DNA of 22,448 nt from NCBI GenBank assembly GCA_965368115.1, contig CBDULQ010000026.1, positions 1-22,448 on the forward strand, in the 5' to 3' direction. Positions 1-7,071 of the stretch are shown here, one piece after another. Every line of letters begins with the position of its first letter. Position 1 is the stretch's first letter. The position numbers were made by a program, and so were the translations under genes. The notes beneath the pieces are model-generated. The model was not told the origin of the DNA, ran no database searches, and was given only the letters and a program-made list of their open reading frames with translations. The DNA comes from CBDULQ01 sp965368115 (GTDB taxonomy: Bacteria; Pseudomonadota; Gammaproteobacteria; SZUA-229).

Positions 1-2
1 AC

Positions 3-1625
3 CTCGAGGATAACTTCGATATCGGTTATCTGATGCTGATCCTGCTCACCGGCTTCGGCTGGGGCATGGCCGCCTATTTTCTGTTTCCACTGGATGCGCC
101 CCGGCAGGTGGTGATGGGCTTCATCATGTCCGGCATTATTGCCGGGGCGTTGCCGGTGTTGTCACCCTTTATTCGCATCTATTACGCCTATATCGGATTC
201 ATTCTATTGCCCCTGGCGGCACGTACTCTGCAACTGGAACAGGGTTACGAAATGGTCGCGCCGATGGTGCTCCTGTTCATGATCGGCATGGCGATCACCG
301 GACGTCGTCTGAACAAGGCGATGACGTCGACTCTGGAAGTGCGTTTTCATAATGAATCGCTGGTCAAGTTTCTCAGTCAGGCGCGTAACGAAAGCGAAGA
401 TCTGAACGAAGAACTGTCTACCGAAATCGAACAACGCAAACGGGTTGAAAAAGAATTGCAGAAAGCCAAGGAGCTGGCGGAAGCGGCGAGTAAAACCAAA
501 AGCGAATTCCTCGCCAATATGAGTCACGAGATTCGTACACCCATGAACGGTATTCTGGGGACCCTGCAGATTCTGCAGGATAGTGAACTCAGCAAGGAAC
601 AACGTGAATACGTCGGTATCGCATACAATTCCGGCGAAGCGTTGCTGTCACTGCTTAATGACATTCTGGACTTTTCCAAAATCGAAGCGGGTAAGCTGGA
701 ACTGGAATACATTCCATTCGACCTGGCCCAGGTCATTCGTGAACTGGAAGTGTTGCTGAAAGGCAAAGTCGATGAACGCGGCATTCGCCTGGCCACCGAC
801 GTTCCGCAACAGCTTCCGCCGGTGTTGCGTGGCGATCCGGTGCGTATTCGACAGATACTCGCCAACCTGATGACCAATGCCATCAAGTTTACCGAACAGG
901 GTGAAGTCAGGGTCAGGGTTGAGATCCTTGACCAGCAGGAGAATGCGGTTCGGGTGCGTATGGAAGTGATCGACACCGGTATCGGTATTCCCGACGAAGC
1001 ACAACGTAAACTGTTTAACTCGTTCACCCAGGCGGATGGTTCGACGACACGTAAATACGGCGGAACCGGACTGGGTCTGGCCATCGTGCGTCAGCTGGTA
1101 ACCATGATGCACGGGCGTCTCGGCGTGGACAGTGAACTGGGTAAAGGCTCCTGTTTCTGGATTGAAATCGGCTTTGAAATACCGGCCGGGGTCAGCCTGC
1201 AGACTGAACAGGCACCCGGGCCGTCGGCTCAGGTTGAACATGTACAAGGGCGTGTACTGCTGGTGGAGGACAATCCCGTCAACCAGGCTGTCGCCAAAAA
1301 AATGCTGGAAAAAATCGGTCTGCAGTATGAGGTGGCGGGCAATGGCCAGGAAGCGCTGCAGAGGCTTGAAGAAGATCACGACTTCAGTGCTGTGTTGATG
1401 GATTGCCAGATGCCGGTGATGGACGGTTACGCGGCCACCGGTGAAATCAGGCAACGCGAACAGCAATTTCGCCTGCAGCGTTTACCGGTGATCGCCATGA
1501 CCGCCAACGCGATGGAAGGCGACAAGGAAAAATGTCTCGACGCCGGCATGGATGATTATGTCGCCAAGCCGGTAAAGATCGCCGAACTCAAACAGGTACT
1601 GGGACGCTGGTTGCAGGCGGGTTAA
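3..1625 (+). CDS. Hybrid sensor histidine kinase, 5'-partial
   Basis: Membrane-bound two-component kinase that should autophosphorylate on His and pass the phosphate to its own receiver domain. The reading frame is open to the left edge, so the true start lies outside the window; residues here are numbered from the first visible Met at base 33. Four hydrophobic segments fill roughly residues 1-90, followed by a coiled coil at about 100-155. The H-box has H165 in SHEIRTP, then an Asn box (TNAIKF, about 281), G1 (DTGIGIP, 314) and G2 (GGTGLGLA, 343). A receiver domain spans about 405-530, with acceptor D457 in LMDCQMP and conserved K512. There is no HPt domain and no PAS domain in the visible part, so phosphate must leave through a separate HPt protein or act within the kinase. 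The ligand is unknown. The gene ends 67 bases before ubiC and need not be functionally linked to it. Confidence 0.93.
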   Translation, partial: LEDNFDIGYLMLILLTGFGWGMAAYFLFPLDAPRQVVMGFIMSGIIAGALPVLSPFIRIYYAYIGFILLPLAARTLQLEQGYEMVAPMVLLFMIGMAITGRRLNKAMTSTLEVRFHNESLVKFLSQARNESEDLNEELSTEIEQRKRVEKELQKAKELAEAASKTKSEFLANMSHEIRTPMNGILGTLQILQDSELSKEQREYVGIAYNSGEALLSLLNDILDFSKIEAGKLELEYIPFDLAQVIRELEVLLKGKVDERGIRLATDVPQQLPPVLRGDPVRIRQILANLMTNAIKFTEQGEVRVRVEILDQQENAVRVRMEVIDTGIGIPDEAQRKLFNSFTQADGSTTRKYGGTGLGLAIVRQLVTMMHGRLGVDSELGKGSCFWIEIGFEIPAGVSLQTEQAPGPSAQVEHVQGRVLLVEDNPVNQAVAKKMLEKIGLQYEVAGNGQEALQRLEEDHDFSAVLMDCQMPVMDGYAATGEIRQREQQFRLQRLPVIAMTANAMEGDKEKCLDAGMDDYVAKPVKIAELKQVLGRWLQAG

Positions 1626-1659
1626 TCGCTAGCTGGTTTTTAATTGCCCACTTTAGCGG

Positions 1660-1665
1660 TATGAT
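1660..1665 (+). promoter_or_regulatory. Candidate -10 element upstream of ubiC
   Basis: TATGAT (5/6 to the sigma-70 -10 consensus) lies 28 bases before the ubiC ATG in the 67-base gap after the kinase gene. No good -35 hexamer sits at the right distance. Its position would give a 5' leader of about 20 bases. A guess from one hexamer only. Confidence 0.25.
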
Positions 1666-1692
1666 TGGCGTCCCTGAAACGATGAAGTTGAT

Positions 1693-2235
1693 ATGTCCGG
1701 CTGCCGCACTCGATTACTCTGGCGAACCCGAAAACAGTGCCTGAACCATTCAGTGCCTGACGCGGTGGCCGACCTGTTGTATGACAGCGCTTCACTCACC
1801 GCTCGGCTGATCAGGAAATGCGCTGGACGTTTCCATGTCGAGGTTCTTTCCGAACGTCGCATCACCGTAACTCCCGATGAAATGCGTGCACTCAGGCTGC
1901 CGTTCCGGCGGCGCGCCCTGGTGCGTGAAGTACTGTTGAGGTGCGACCGGCAAGCCTGGGTTTATGCGCGTACAGTCATCCCCTTGCATAGCTTGCAAGG
2001 ACCATTGCGCAGACTGACTCGGCTTGGTAATCGTCCCCTGGGGGCGGTGTTGTTTGCCGATCCCGGCATGCGCCGTGAAGAGATGGAAGTGACGCGAGTC
2101 AGTCCCGATCATGCCTGCTATAGCTGGTTGCGGCATGGTGGCGAAGAAGTGGTCTGGGGACGACGTTCGGTGTTTAGAATCAACCGGCGCCCGTTGCTGG
2201 TGAGCGAGTTCTTTCTGCCTGCAATCTATGAATAA
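1693..2235 (+). CDS. ubiC: Chorismate lyase (chorismate-pyruvate lyase)
   Basis: Cytosolic enzyme that removes pyruvate from chorismate to give 4-hydroxybenzoate, the ring precursor of ubiquinone. The 180-residue length fits the family. Family hallmarks are visible: the VREVLLRCD strand with its arginine, YARTVIP, the LGNRPLGAVLF block, WGRRSVFRI, and the C-terminal PLLVSEFFLP containing the active-site glutamate. These correspond to the Arg, Leu and Glu residues lining the product pocket in E. coli UbiC. The ATG at 1693 is preceded by GAAG at loose spacing. The usual partner ubiA (hydroxybenzoate prenyltransferase) does not follow; the next gene is convergent. The N-terminal 25 residues are poorly conserved and rich in Arg, so a slightly later start cannot be excluded. 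Confidence 0.9.
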   Translation: MSGCRTRLLWRTRKQCLNHSVPDAVADLLYDSASLTARLIRKCAGRFHVEVLSERRITVTPDEMRALRLPFRRRALVREVLLRCDRQAWVYARTVIPLHSLQGPLRRLTRLGNRPLGAVLFADPGMRREEMEVTRVSPDHACYSWLRHGGEEVVWGRRSVFRINRRPLLVSEFFLPAIYE

Positions 2236-2246
2236 ACGATTTCCGT

Positions 2247-2816
2247 TTACTGAACGACTTCCGCTTTTTTGATGACGACCGTGATCTGTGGAACGTCGCT
2301 GGAAAACACGCCGGCGGCACCGGTCTCGACATTTTCGATACGATCCACGACATCCATGCCTCTGGTTACCCGGCCGAATACGGCATAGCCCCAGCCCTGC
2401 ATGGATTTATTTCGAAAGTTGAGGTTGTCGTTGTTGACCGTGTTGATAAAAAACTGTGCCTGAGCCGAGTGGGGCTCGAATGTGCGCGCCATGGCAATGG
2501 TGCCGCGATCGTTTTTCAGGCCGTTGAAAGCTTCGTTAGGGATCGGCTGGTGCGTCGTTTTACGCTCCAGGTTGGGTGTGAATCCACCGCCCTGAATCAT
2601 GAATCCCTTGATAACCCGGTGAAATACGGTGCCGTTGTAATAACCTTCGTTGACATAGCGCAGGAAGTTTTCCACCGTACGTGGTGCTTTGGCCGGATAC
2701 AGTTCCAGTTCGATATTGCCCAGTGTGGTTTCCATGCGTACGCGTGGATTGTCGGCGGCCAGCGCCAGGTTGGACAGCAGCAGGCAAAGTACAGCGAGCA
2801 ATATTTTTTTCATCAT
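2247..2816 (-). CDS. ppiA: Secreted cyclophilin-type peptidyl-prolyl isomerase
   Basis: Peptidyl-prolyl cis-trans isomerase of the cyclophilin family, probably periplasmic. Residues 1-20 form a Sec signal peptide (two Lys, then a Leu-rich core ending ALA before AD). The mature part carries the active-site strand FHRVIKGFMIQGGGF with catalytic R67, then RGTIAMAR, QFFIN (about 121-125) and GYAVFGRV, all as in bacterial PpiA/PpiB. The 189-residue length is right for PpiA. Two Met codons open the gene (2816 and 2813). It starts 6 bases after the stop of the TetR gene upstream, so the two are very likely cotranscribed. Expected role: folding of exported proteins. The ppiA symbol rests on the signal peptide and similarity to E. 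coli PpiA, not on synteny. Confidence 0.9.
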   Translation of the reverse strand: MMKKILLAVLCLLLSNLALAADNPRVRMETTLGNIELELYPAKAPRTVENFLRYVNEGYYNGTVFHRVIKGFMIQGGGFTPNLERKTTHQPIPNEAFNGLKNDRGTIAMARTFEPHSAQAQFFINTVNNDNLNFRNKSMQGWGYAVFGRVTRGMDVVDRIENVETGAAGVFSSDVPQITVVIKKAEVVQ

Positions 2817-2822
2817 CGGCGC

Positions 2823-3428
2823 CTAGTTTCGGGTTGTTATGACCTTCAGGAACAGATCGATCAGTTGGTTCACCAGGTCGTCGATCGAGACGTTTTCGAA
2901 ACGGTCGCCGGCCTGCAGACATTTCAATAATAGCACTTCCCGGATCATACCCTGGTACATCAATGCCGCAACTTTGACGTTGATCTCATCAATGCGGCCC
3001 TGGGCCTGTAATTCCGCGAGGTTATATTCGATGTAGTCGGTAAAACTCTTCCAGCGGTTCAGAAAAAATTCCCGGCTTGCGTCGCTGCCTTCGAGCTGGC
3101 TGTGCAGTTCCATCTTGAGCAGGTCGGGGTTCTTGACGATGCTGCTGACGAACACCCGGGTCATGCCGCGTAGTACGTTTTCGAAACCGATGTCGTCTTC
3201 GACCACGGTTTCCACGTAACTTTCCCGGGTGCAGGAGAATTCGTGTAATACGGCTTCGTAGAGTTCTTCTTTGGAATTGAAATGGCGATACAGAATGGCC
3301 GGGCTGACGCCCACAGCCTTGACGATTTCGTCGATGGATACGCCGTGAAAGCCGTTCTGTGCAAACAAACGTTTAGCGGCTTCGATGATGGAAGCGCGGC
3401 GTTCGTCGGCGGAAAGTCGTTTGACCAA
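2823..3428 (-). CDS. TetR/AcrR family transcriptional regulator
   Basis: DNA-binding regulator, 201 residues, normal for TetR proteins. The N-terminal domain has the standard pattern: RRASIIEAAKRLFAQNGF, then a helix-turn-helix at about 30-52 (VSIDEIVKAVG, then VSPAILYRHF), then NSKEELYEAV. The all-helical C-terminal domain would bind an unidentified ligand. The start is TTG at 3428: an AAGGA site sits 9 bases upstream, no ATG or GTG is nearby, and the protein begins correctly from there. A GACCAA/TTGGTC dyad overlaps the start codon and could serve self-regulation. It shares an operon with the cyclophilin downstream. The target genes cannot be told from sequence. Confidence 0.92.
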   Translation of the reverse strand: MVKRLSADERRASIIEAAKRLFAQNGFHGVSIDEIVKAVGVSPAILYRHFNSKEELYEAVLHEFSCTRESYVETVVEDDIGFENVLRGMTRVFVSSIVKNPDLLKMELHSQLEGSDASREFFLNRWKSFTDYIEYNLAELQAQGRIDEINVKVAALMYQGMIREVLLLKCLQAGDRFENVSIDDLVNQLIDLFLKVITTRN

Positions 3429-3439
3429 GGTGATTGGTC
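3423..3439. promoter_or_regulatory. Inverted repeat over the TetR gene start
   Basis: GACCAA, 5-base spacer, TTGGTC: a perfect 6-bp dyad covering the TTG start codon and part of the leader of the TetR gene. A 17-bp odd-centred dyad is a plausible size for a TetR dimer site, and binding here would block expression. It could instead act as an mRNA hairpin over the start codon. Neither is shown. Confidence 0.35.
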
Positions 3440-3452
3440 CTTAGTTTAGAGA

Positions 3453-3487
3453 CAAAAAAAACAGGTATCGACGGGGTCGATACCTGT
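3453..3487 (-). terminator. Rho-independent terminator of tusA
   Basis: Perfect 11-bp inverted repeat (ACAGGTATCGA at 3461-3471, TCGATACCTGT at 3477-3487) with a 5-base loop. It is followed on the minus strand by a run of eight T (A-run at 3454-3461 on the plus strand). It begins 16 bases after the tusA stop. Orientation and T-tail are those of an intrinsic terminator for tusA, separating it from the TetR-ppiA operon. Confidence 0.92.
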
Positions 3488-3502
3488 TTCTATACAGAGC
3501 GA

Positions 3503-3730
3503 TCAGGATTTCTTGATCATGAACTCGAAAGCACCGCCTGCTTCAGAGCTGGACAGCAGCTCATTGCCGGTTTGCTTGCAGAAAGCTTCGAAGTCCTTAA
3601 CTGAACCCGGATCGGTCGCAACGATTTTCAGTACCTGGCCTGAAGACAGCTCAGCAATGGCTTTCTTGGCACGCAGGATGGGCAGGGGGCAGTTCAGACC
3701 TTTAGCGTCTAATTCGGCGTCGAAACTCAT
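3503..3730 (-). CDS. tusA: TusA-family sulfur carrier protein
   Basis: Small cytosolic persulfide carrier, 75 residues. The family signature is clear: LDAKGLNCPLPILRAKKAI with the sulfur-bearing C14 in the CPxP motif, followed by the two-layer alpha/beta fold (LKIVATDPGS, KDFEAFCKQTGNELL). TusA relays sulfur from cysteine desulfurase to tRNA 2-thiouridine synthesis. In sulfur-oxidising bacteria, TusA-like proteins also feed the Dsr and sHdr pathways, but no such genes are here, so that role is not supported. The start is firm: AAGGAG lies 8 bases before the ATG. It has its own terminator (3453-3487) and a possible operator upstream (3779-3792). It is probably transcribed alone. Confidence 0.92.
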   Translation of the reverse strand: MSFDAELDAKGLNCPLPILRAKKAIAELSSGQVLKIVATDPGSVKDFEAFCKQTGNELLSSSEAGGAFEFMIKKS

Positions 3731-3752
3731 GGAAGTCTCTCCTTATCAGAAA

Positions 3753-3758
3753 ATATTA
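3753..3758 (-). promoter_or_regulatory. Candidate -10 element of tusA
   Basis: TAATAT on the minus strand, 23-28 bases upstream of the tusA ATG, in an AT-rich tract. It matches 5/6 of the sigma-70 -10 consensus. The -35 position is weak and overlaps the dyad at 3779-3792, as expected if a regulator binds there. Confidence 0.3.
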
Positions 3759-3778
3759 AAAAGTAGTCAGATCTTGTT

Positions 3779-3792
3779 AGTGATCGTTCACT
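3779..3792. promoter_or_regulatory. Palindrome upstream of tusA (possible operator)
   Basis: AGTGA, TCGT, TCACT: a 14-bp dyad with perfect 5-bp arms, 49-62 bases before the tusA start and about 92 bases before the divergent ychJ-like gene. It would lie at or just upstream of the -35 of the proposed tusA promoter. AGTGA-type half-sites occur in some TetR operators, but its half-site differs from the dyad over the TetR gene start, so no regulator can be assigned. Confidence 0.3.
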
Positions 3793-3883
3793 TACAATAC
3801 GGATGAGCCTCCTGTTTGTCAATATGTGGCGAAGCTCCGGGCCGGGAATATTTTTTATCGTGCCTGGATGCAAATAATAAATC

Positions 3884-4378
3884 ATGGGAATACAATGGCT
3901 TATGGAAAATAATACCCACCGTGACAGACCCTGCCCCTGTACCAGCGGACTGTCGTTCGAGGCTTGCTGTGGGCCGGTCATTCGCGGCGAAGAAAATGCG
4001 CGGACCGCACTGGCCCTGATGCGCTCGCGTTATACCGCTTATGTGTTGGGCGATGCAGACTATCTGCGGGCAAGCTGGCATGCCTCGACCCGGCCCGCCG
4101 AATTGCACCTGGCGGTGAATGAAAGTGGCTGGTGCGGACTGGAAATCCTGCATTGCGAGTCGGGTCAGCCCGGGGATGTCAGCGGTCGGGTCCATTTTTG
4201 CGCCCGTGCGCGGCAAGGCGTACTGGAAGAAAACAGTCGTTTCCGTTTTGAAGACGGCAGCTGGTATTACCTGGATGGCGAACTGATCGATGCGCCTCCG
4301 GCGAATCGCAAAGTTGGTCGCAATGAGCCCTGTCCCTGTGGCAGTGGCCGCAAATACAAGAAATGCTGCGGCCAGTGA
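3884..4378 (+). CDS. YchJ/UPF0225-like protein with SEC-C motifs at both ends
   Basis: Protein of unknown function in the YchJ family. SEC-C zinc-binding motifs sit at both ends: CPC at 17-19 with CC at 28-29, and PCPCGSGRKYKKCC at 149-162. Between them is an NTF2-like domain starting with the family motif LMRSRYTAYVLGDADYL and including SWHAST, GRVHFCAR and a glutamate/phenylalanine-rich strand (ENSRFRFEDGSWYYLDG). The C-terminal SEC-C motif closely resembles that of SecA. The first ATG (3884) is used here; the in-frame ATG at 3902 (MENNTHRDRPCPC) would give an N-terminus nearer the family norm, and neither has a strong ribosome site. It stands alone between the divergent tusA and a convergent Rieske gene. 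Cytosolic; role unknown. Confidence 0.87.
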   Translation: MGIQWLMENNTHRDRPCPCTSGLSFEACCGPVIRGEENARTALALMRSRYTAYVLGDADYLRASWHASTRPAELHLAVNESGWCGLEILHCESGQPGDVSGRVHFCARARQGVLEENSRFRFEDGSWYYLDGELIDAPPANRKVGRNEPCPCGSGRKYKKCCGQ

Positions 4379-4391
4379 GCTGAGACCTGCC

Positions 4392-4727
4392 TCAGTCGGC
4401 CAGGTGGATGTCGCCCTGGTCATCGACCCGGATCGGTACCGGGGTCAGGCCCTGACCGTTACAGGGGCCGCCAACGCATTCGCCGGATTCGATCAGGAAC
4501 AGGGCGCCGTGTACCGAGCACTGGATCAGCGCGCCGTCCATATCGAGAAAATCGTCGGGACGCCATTCCAGGTTGACGCCCGCGTGGGGGCAGCGATTTT
4601 CGTAGCCGAACACCTGGCCATCCTTTTTGACCAGAAACATCAGAAATTCACGGTTGTCGCGTTCCAGTTCGAAGCCTTTGGCGCCCGGTTCGGCGATATC
4701 GTCTCTATGGCATAGGCGTTGTGTCAT
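4392..4727 (-). CDS. Small Rieske [2Fe-2S] ferredoxin-like protein
   Basis: Single-domain Rieske protein of 111 residues with no signal peptide or membrane segment, so a soluble electron carrier. The cluster ligands are C46 and H48 (CPHAG) and C70 and H73 (CSVHGALF). The GECVGGPCNGQGL loop after the cluster is usual in this subfamily and adds C84 and C89. Such proteins resemble NirD and dioxygenase ferredoxins, but no oxygenase or reductase gene is nearby. Its ATG overlaps the stop of the upstream sugar-kinase gene (ATGA, 4-base overlap), so translation is coupled and the two are one operon. Its redox partner is unknown. Confidence 0.9.
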   Translation of the reverse strand: MTQRLCHRDDIAEPGAKGFELERDNREFLMFLVKKDGQVFGYENRCPHAGVNLEWRPDDFLDMDGALIQCSVHGALFLIESGECVGGPCNGQGLTPVPIRVDDQGDIHLAD

Positions 4728-5590
4728 GATTCAGTATCCAGTTGGTCGAAGCCGAGCTGGCCGCATTTGCGCCCCGCCAGTCGACAGGCGTAAGTCAGCG
4801 CCCGCGGCAGGGATGATTCCTGCGCCAGGCTGTGGATCAGGCCGGCATTAAACGTGTCACCGGCACCAATGGTATCCACCAGTTGTTCAGGAGGGAAGGC
4901 CGGACTGTGCATCAACGTACCGGACTGCAATGCCCAGGCCCCCTCGCCACCCCAGGTACAGCTCAGGCGTTTGTCGGGCCATTGCTCGGCAAAATGGCGC
5001 AGGCATTGCTCTGCATTTTCGAAGCCGCGCTGCAGGGCGAAAGCGCGGGAAAACATGATCACATCGGCCAGCGGAAAAAGCTGATCCAGATCGGGGCGTT
5101 GTTTCTCCACTTCCAGCGACAGCGGTCGGCCAAGCTGACTCGCCTTGTTCATCATGCGGCGTGTCGCGTGACAATTGCGTGCCTCGAAATGAAACCAGTC
5201 ATGGCCATCCAGGGTTAATGTGTCGAATTGATGAAAACTCAGTTCCGACAGATCTCGGTAATGTACGATGGTGCGTGAGCCGTTTTGTCGATTCAATGTG
5301 ATGTACGATGTGGGCGTAGCGCCGCTCATCAGGATCATGCCGGGGTCGAATTCGATGCCTCGCCTGCGTAGATCGTCGACGATAAATCGGCCGCCCATAT
5401 CGTCGGCCAGTGAGCAGGCCAGTCGGCATGAGTCGCCCAGTTGTACCAGGACACTGGCGGTGTTGGATGCGTTGCCTCCACGGCGTAAATACTGAGCCTC
5501 CGCACGCAGTTCTTCGTCTTCGTCGGGATAGTGGCTAACCTGATTGATGATGTCCAGGGTGGCGATGCCGGTCACGAGTATTCGGGCCAT
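4724..5590 (-). CDS. PfkB-family sugar kinase resembling ketohexokinase
   Basis: Ribokinase-fold kinase, 288 residues, expected to phosphorylate a sugar with ATP. It has the N-terminal PfkB signature RRGGNASNTASVLVQLG (about 36-52) and the C-terminal signature DTIGAGDTFNAG, with catalytic base D245 and the anion hole GAGD. Beyond these general motifs, several blocks recall animal ketohexokinase: GSRTIVHYRDL, WFHFEARN, LEVEK, HSPAFPPEQLVDT and CRLAGRKCGQLGFD. That makes a ketose substrate such as fructose, phosphorylated at C1, the best guess, but bacterial relatives are mostly untested. It heads a two-gene operon, overlapping the Rieske gene by 4 bases, and is divergent from rmuC. No sugar transporter or aldolase is adjacent. 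Confidence 0.88.
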   Translation of the reverse strand: MARILVTGIATLDIINQVSHYPDEDEELRAEAQYLRRGGNASNTASVLVQLGDSCRLACSLADDMGGRFIVDDLRRRGIEFDPGMILMSGATPTSYITLNRQNGSRTIVHYRDLSELSFHQFDTLTLDGHDWFHFEARNCHATRRMMNKASQLGRPLSLEVEKQRPDLDQLFPLADVIMFSRAFALQRGFENAEQCLRHFAEQWPDKRLSCTWGGEGAWALQSGTLMHSPAFPPEQLVDTIGAGDTFNAGLIHSLAQESSLPRALTYACRLAGRKCGQLGFDQLDTES

Positions 5591-5685
5591 GTTGGATTAT
5601 CGGCTTGCTGTTTGAAGTATGTCATAATGCCCGGCAACGCCGAGTGTCGGTAGCATAACAGAATCCTGATAGACGCAATAATTTC

Positions 5686-7065
5686 ATGTCAGATCCGCAA
5701 ACTTTCCTGATTATCCTGCTTGTGATTGCAGCCGTCGTCATCATTGGTGCCGTCTGGAGTTTGCTGCAGTTACGCCATCTCAAACAGGCGTTTCGCCAAC
5801 AGCTGGAGCAGCAATCCTCGGTACAGAACGATATGCGCCAGGACCTGTCCAATGCTCGAGAAACTCAGTTGGGTCGTATTGCCGAATTGCAGCATCATCT
5901 GGGCGAGCGTTTCGCGGACATGCAGAATCGGATCGAGCGTCGGCTGGGTGAAATGTCGGAACAGCAGGGTGAGCGCTTTGCCCGTTTTAGCGAAACAACC
6001 CAGACGACGCTCAGCAGCCATCGTGAGAAATTCGAAAAACGCCAGACGGAAACCATCACACAACAGCAGGAGCATCTGGACAAGGGTATGGCGGAAGTAC
6101 GTAGACAGGTCAATGACGCGTTGAGTCGTTACGGTGAAGAACTGGGTAAGCGCGTCGATTCACTGACCCAGACTACAGACCAGCGTCTGAAGGATATCTC
6201 CGGTCAGGTCGAAAAACGCCTCAGCGAAGGATTTGAAAAAACCACCGCAACCTTTGCCGATGTGGTGAAACGCCTGGCGTTGATCGATGAAGCGCAGAAA
6301 AAAATCACCGAATTGTCCGGTAACGTGGTCAGCTTGCAGGAAGTGCTCGCGGACAAGCGATCGCGTGGTGCTTTCGGTGAAGTGCAGCTTGCCGCGCTGG
6401 TACGCAATGTGATGCCGGAAAACAGTTTTCAGTTTCAATACACGTTGCCCAACAACACCCGCGTCGACTGTATATTGTTTCTACCTGAACCTAGCGGCAA
6501 CATCGCGATCGATTCCAAGTTTCCACTGGAAAGTTACCGCAATATCACCAATATCAGTCTTCCCGACAGCGAGAGGCAGGCCGCCGAACGCCAGTTTCGC
6601 CAGGACATTCGTAAACACATACGTGATATTGCCGATAAATATATCCTGCCTGGTGAAACATCCGATGGAGCTGTGATGTTTATTCCAGCCGAATCCGTGT
6701 TTGCAGAAATACATGCCCATTATTATGAGCTGGTTGAAGAAGCTCAAAAGAACCGCGTGTGGATGGTGTCGCCGACAACCCTGATGGCGGTGCTGACCAC
6801 GGCGCGAGCAGTGCTCAAGGATTCGGCTACCCGCAAACAGGTTCATATCATTCAGGATCACCTCATTGCGTTATCGAAAGATTTCGATCGTTTCCAGAAA
6901 CGTATGGATGCCCTGTCTACTCACATCAACCAGGCGCAAAAAGACGTTGAGCAGGTGAACACGTCGGCGCGAAAGATCAGTTCACGTTTCGAAAAAATAG
7001 AAAAGGTGGAATTGCCAGAGGAAGACCGTGTGACCATGATCGAACACGACACGGATGAGAGTTAA
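5686..7065 (+). CDS. rmuC: DNA recombination protein RmuC
   Basis: RmuC-family protein, 459 residues. An N-terminal membrane helix (about 6-28: LIILLVIAAVVIIGAVWSLL) is followed by a long coiled coil (about 30-200, rich in Gln, Glu and Arg). The conserved RmuC core spans about 215-420, with DKRSRGAFGEVQL, FQFQYTLPNNTRVDCILFL, IAIDSKFPLESY, MFIPAESVFAEIHAHY and RVWMVSPTTLMAVL. The core is related to restriction-endonuclease-like folds. In E. coli, rmuC loss reduces inversion at short inverted repeats; the biochemical activity is not settled. The C-terminus is a variable acidic tail. It is 6 bases ahead of the RND adaptor gene and may be cotranscribed with it. The ATG has no strong ribosome site. 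Confidence 0.93.
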   Translation: MSDPQTFLIILLVIAAVVIIGAVWSLLQLRHLKQAFRQQLEQQSSVQNDMRQDLSNARETQLGRIAELQHHLGERFADMQNRIERRLGEMSEQQGERFARFSETTQTTLSSHREKFEKRQTETITQQQEHLDKGMAEVRRQVNDALSRYGEELGKRVDSLTQTTDQRLKDISGQVEKRLSEGFEKTTATFADVVKRLALIDEAQKKITELSGNVVSLQEVLADKRSRGAFGEVQLAALVRNVMPENSFQFQYTLPNNTRVDCILFLPEPSGNIAIDSKFPLESYRNITNISLPDSERQAAERQFRQDIRKHIRDIADKYILPGETSDGAVMFIPAESVFAEIHAHYYELVEEAQKNRVWMVSPTTLMAVLTTARAVLKDSATRKQVHIIQDHLIALSKDFDRFQKRMDALSTHINQAQKDVEQVNTSARKISSRFEKIEKVELPEEDRVTMIEHDTDES

Positions 7066-7071
7066 ACATCG

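Noticed and set aside
648..1466. 272-codon minus-strand frame under the histidine kinase
   Set aside because: Antisense shadow of a clearly conserved kinase-receiver protein.
4380..4395. CTGAG/CTCAG dyad between ychJ-like and Rieske genes as a terminator
   Set aside because: Only 5-bp arms, no T-run on either strand, and it overlaps the Rieske stop codon.
3788..4423. 211-codon minus-strand frame across the ychJ-like gene
   Set aside because: The plus strand encodes two intact SEC-C motifs; the minus frame shows only composition-driven sequence.
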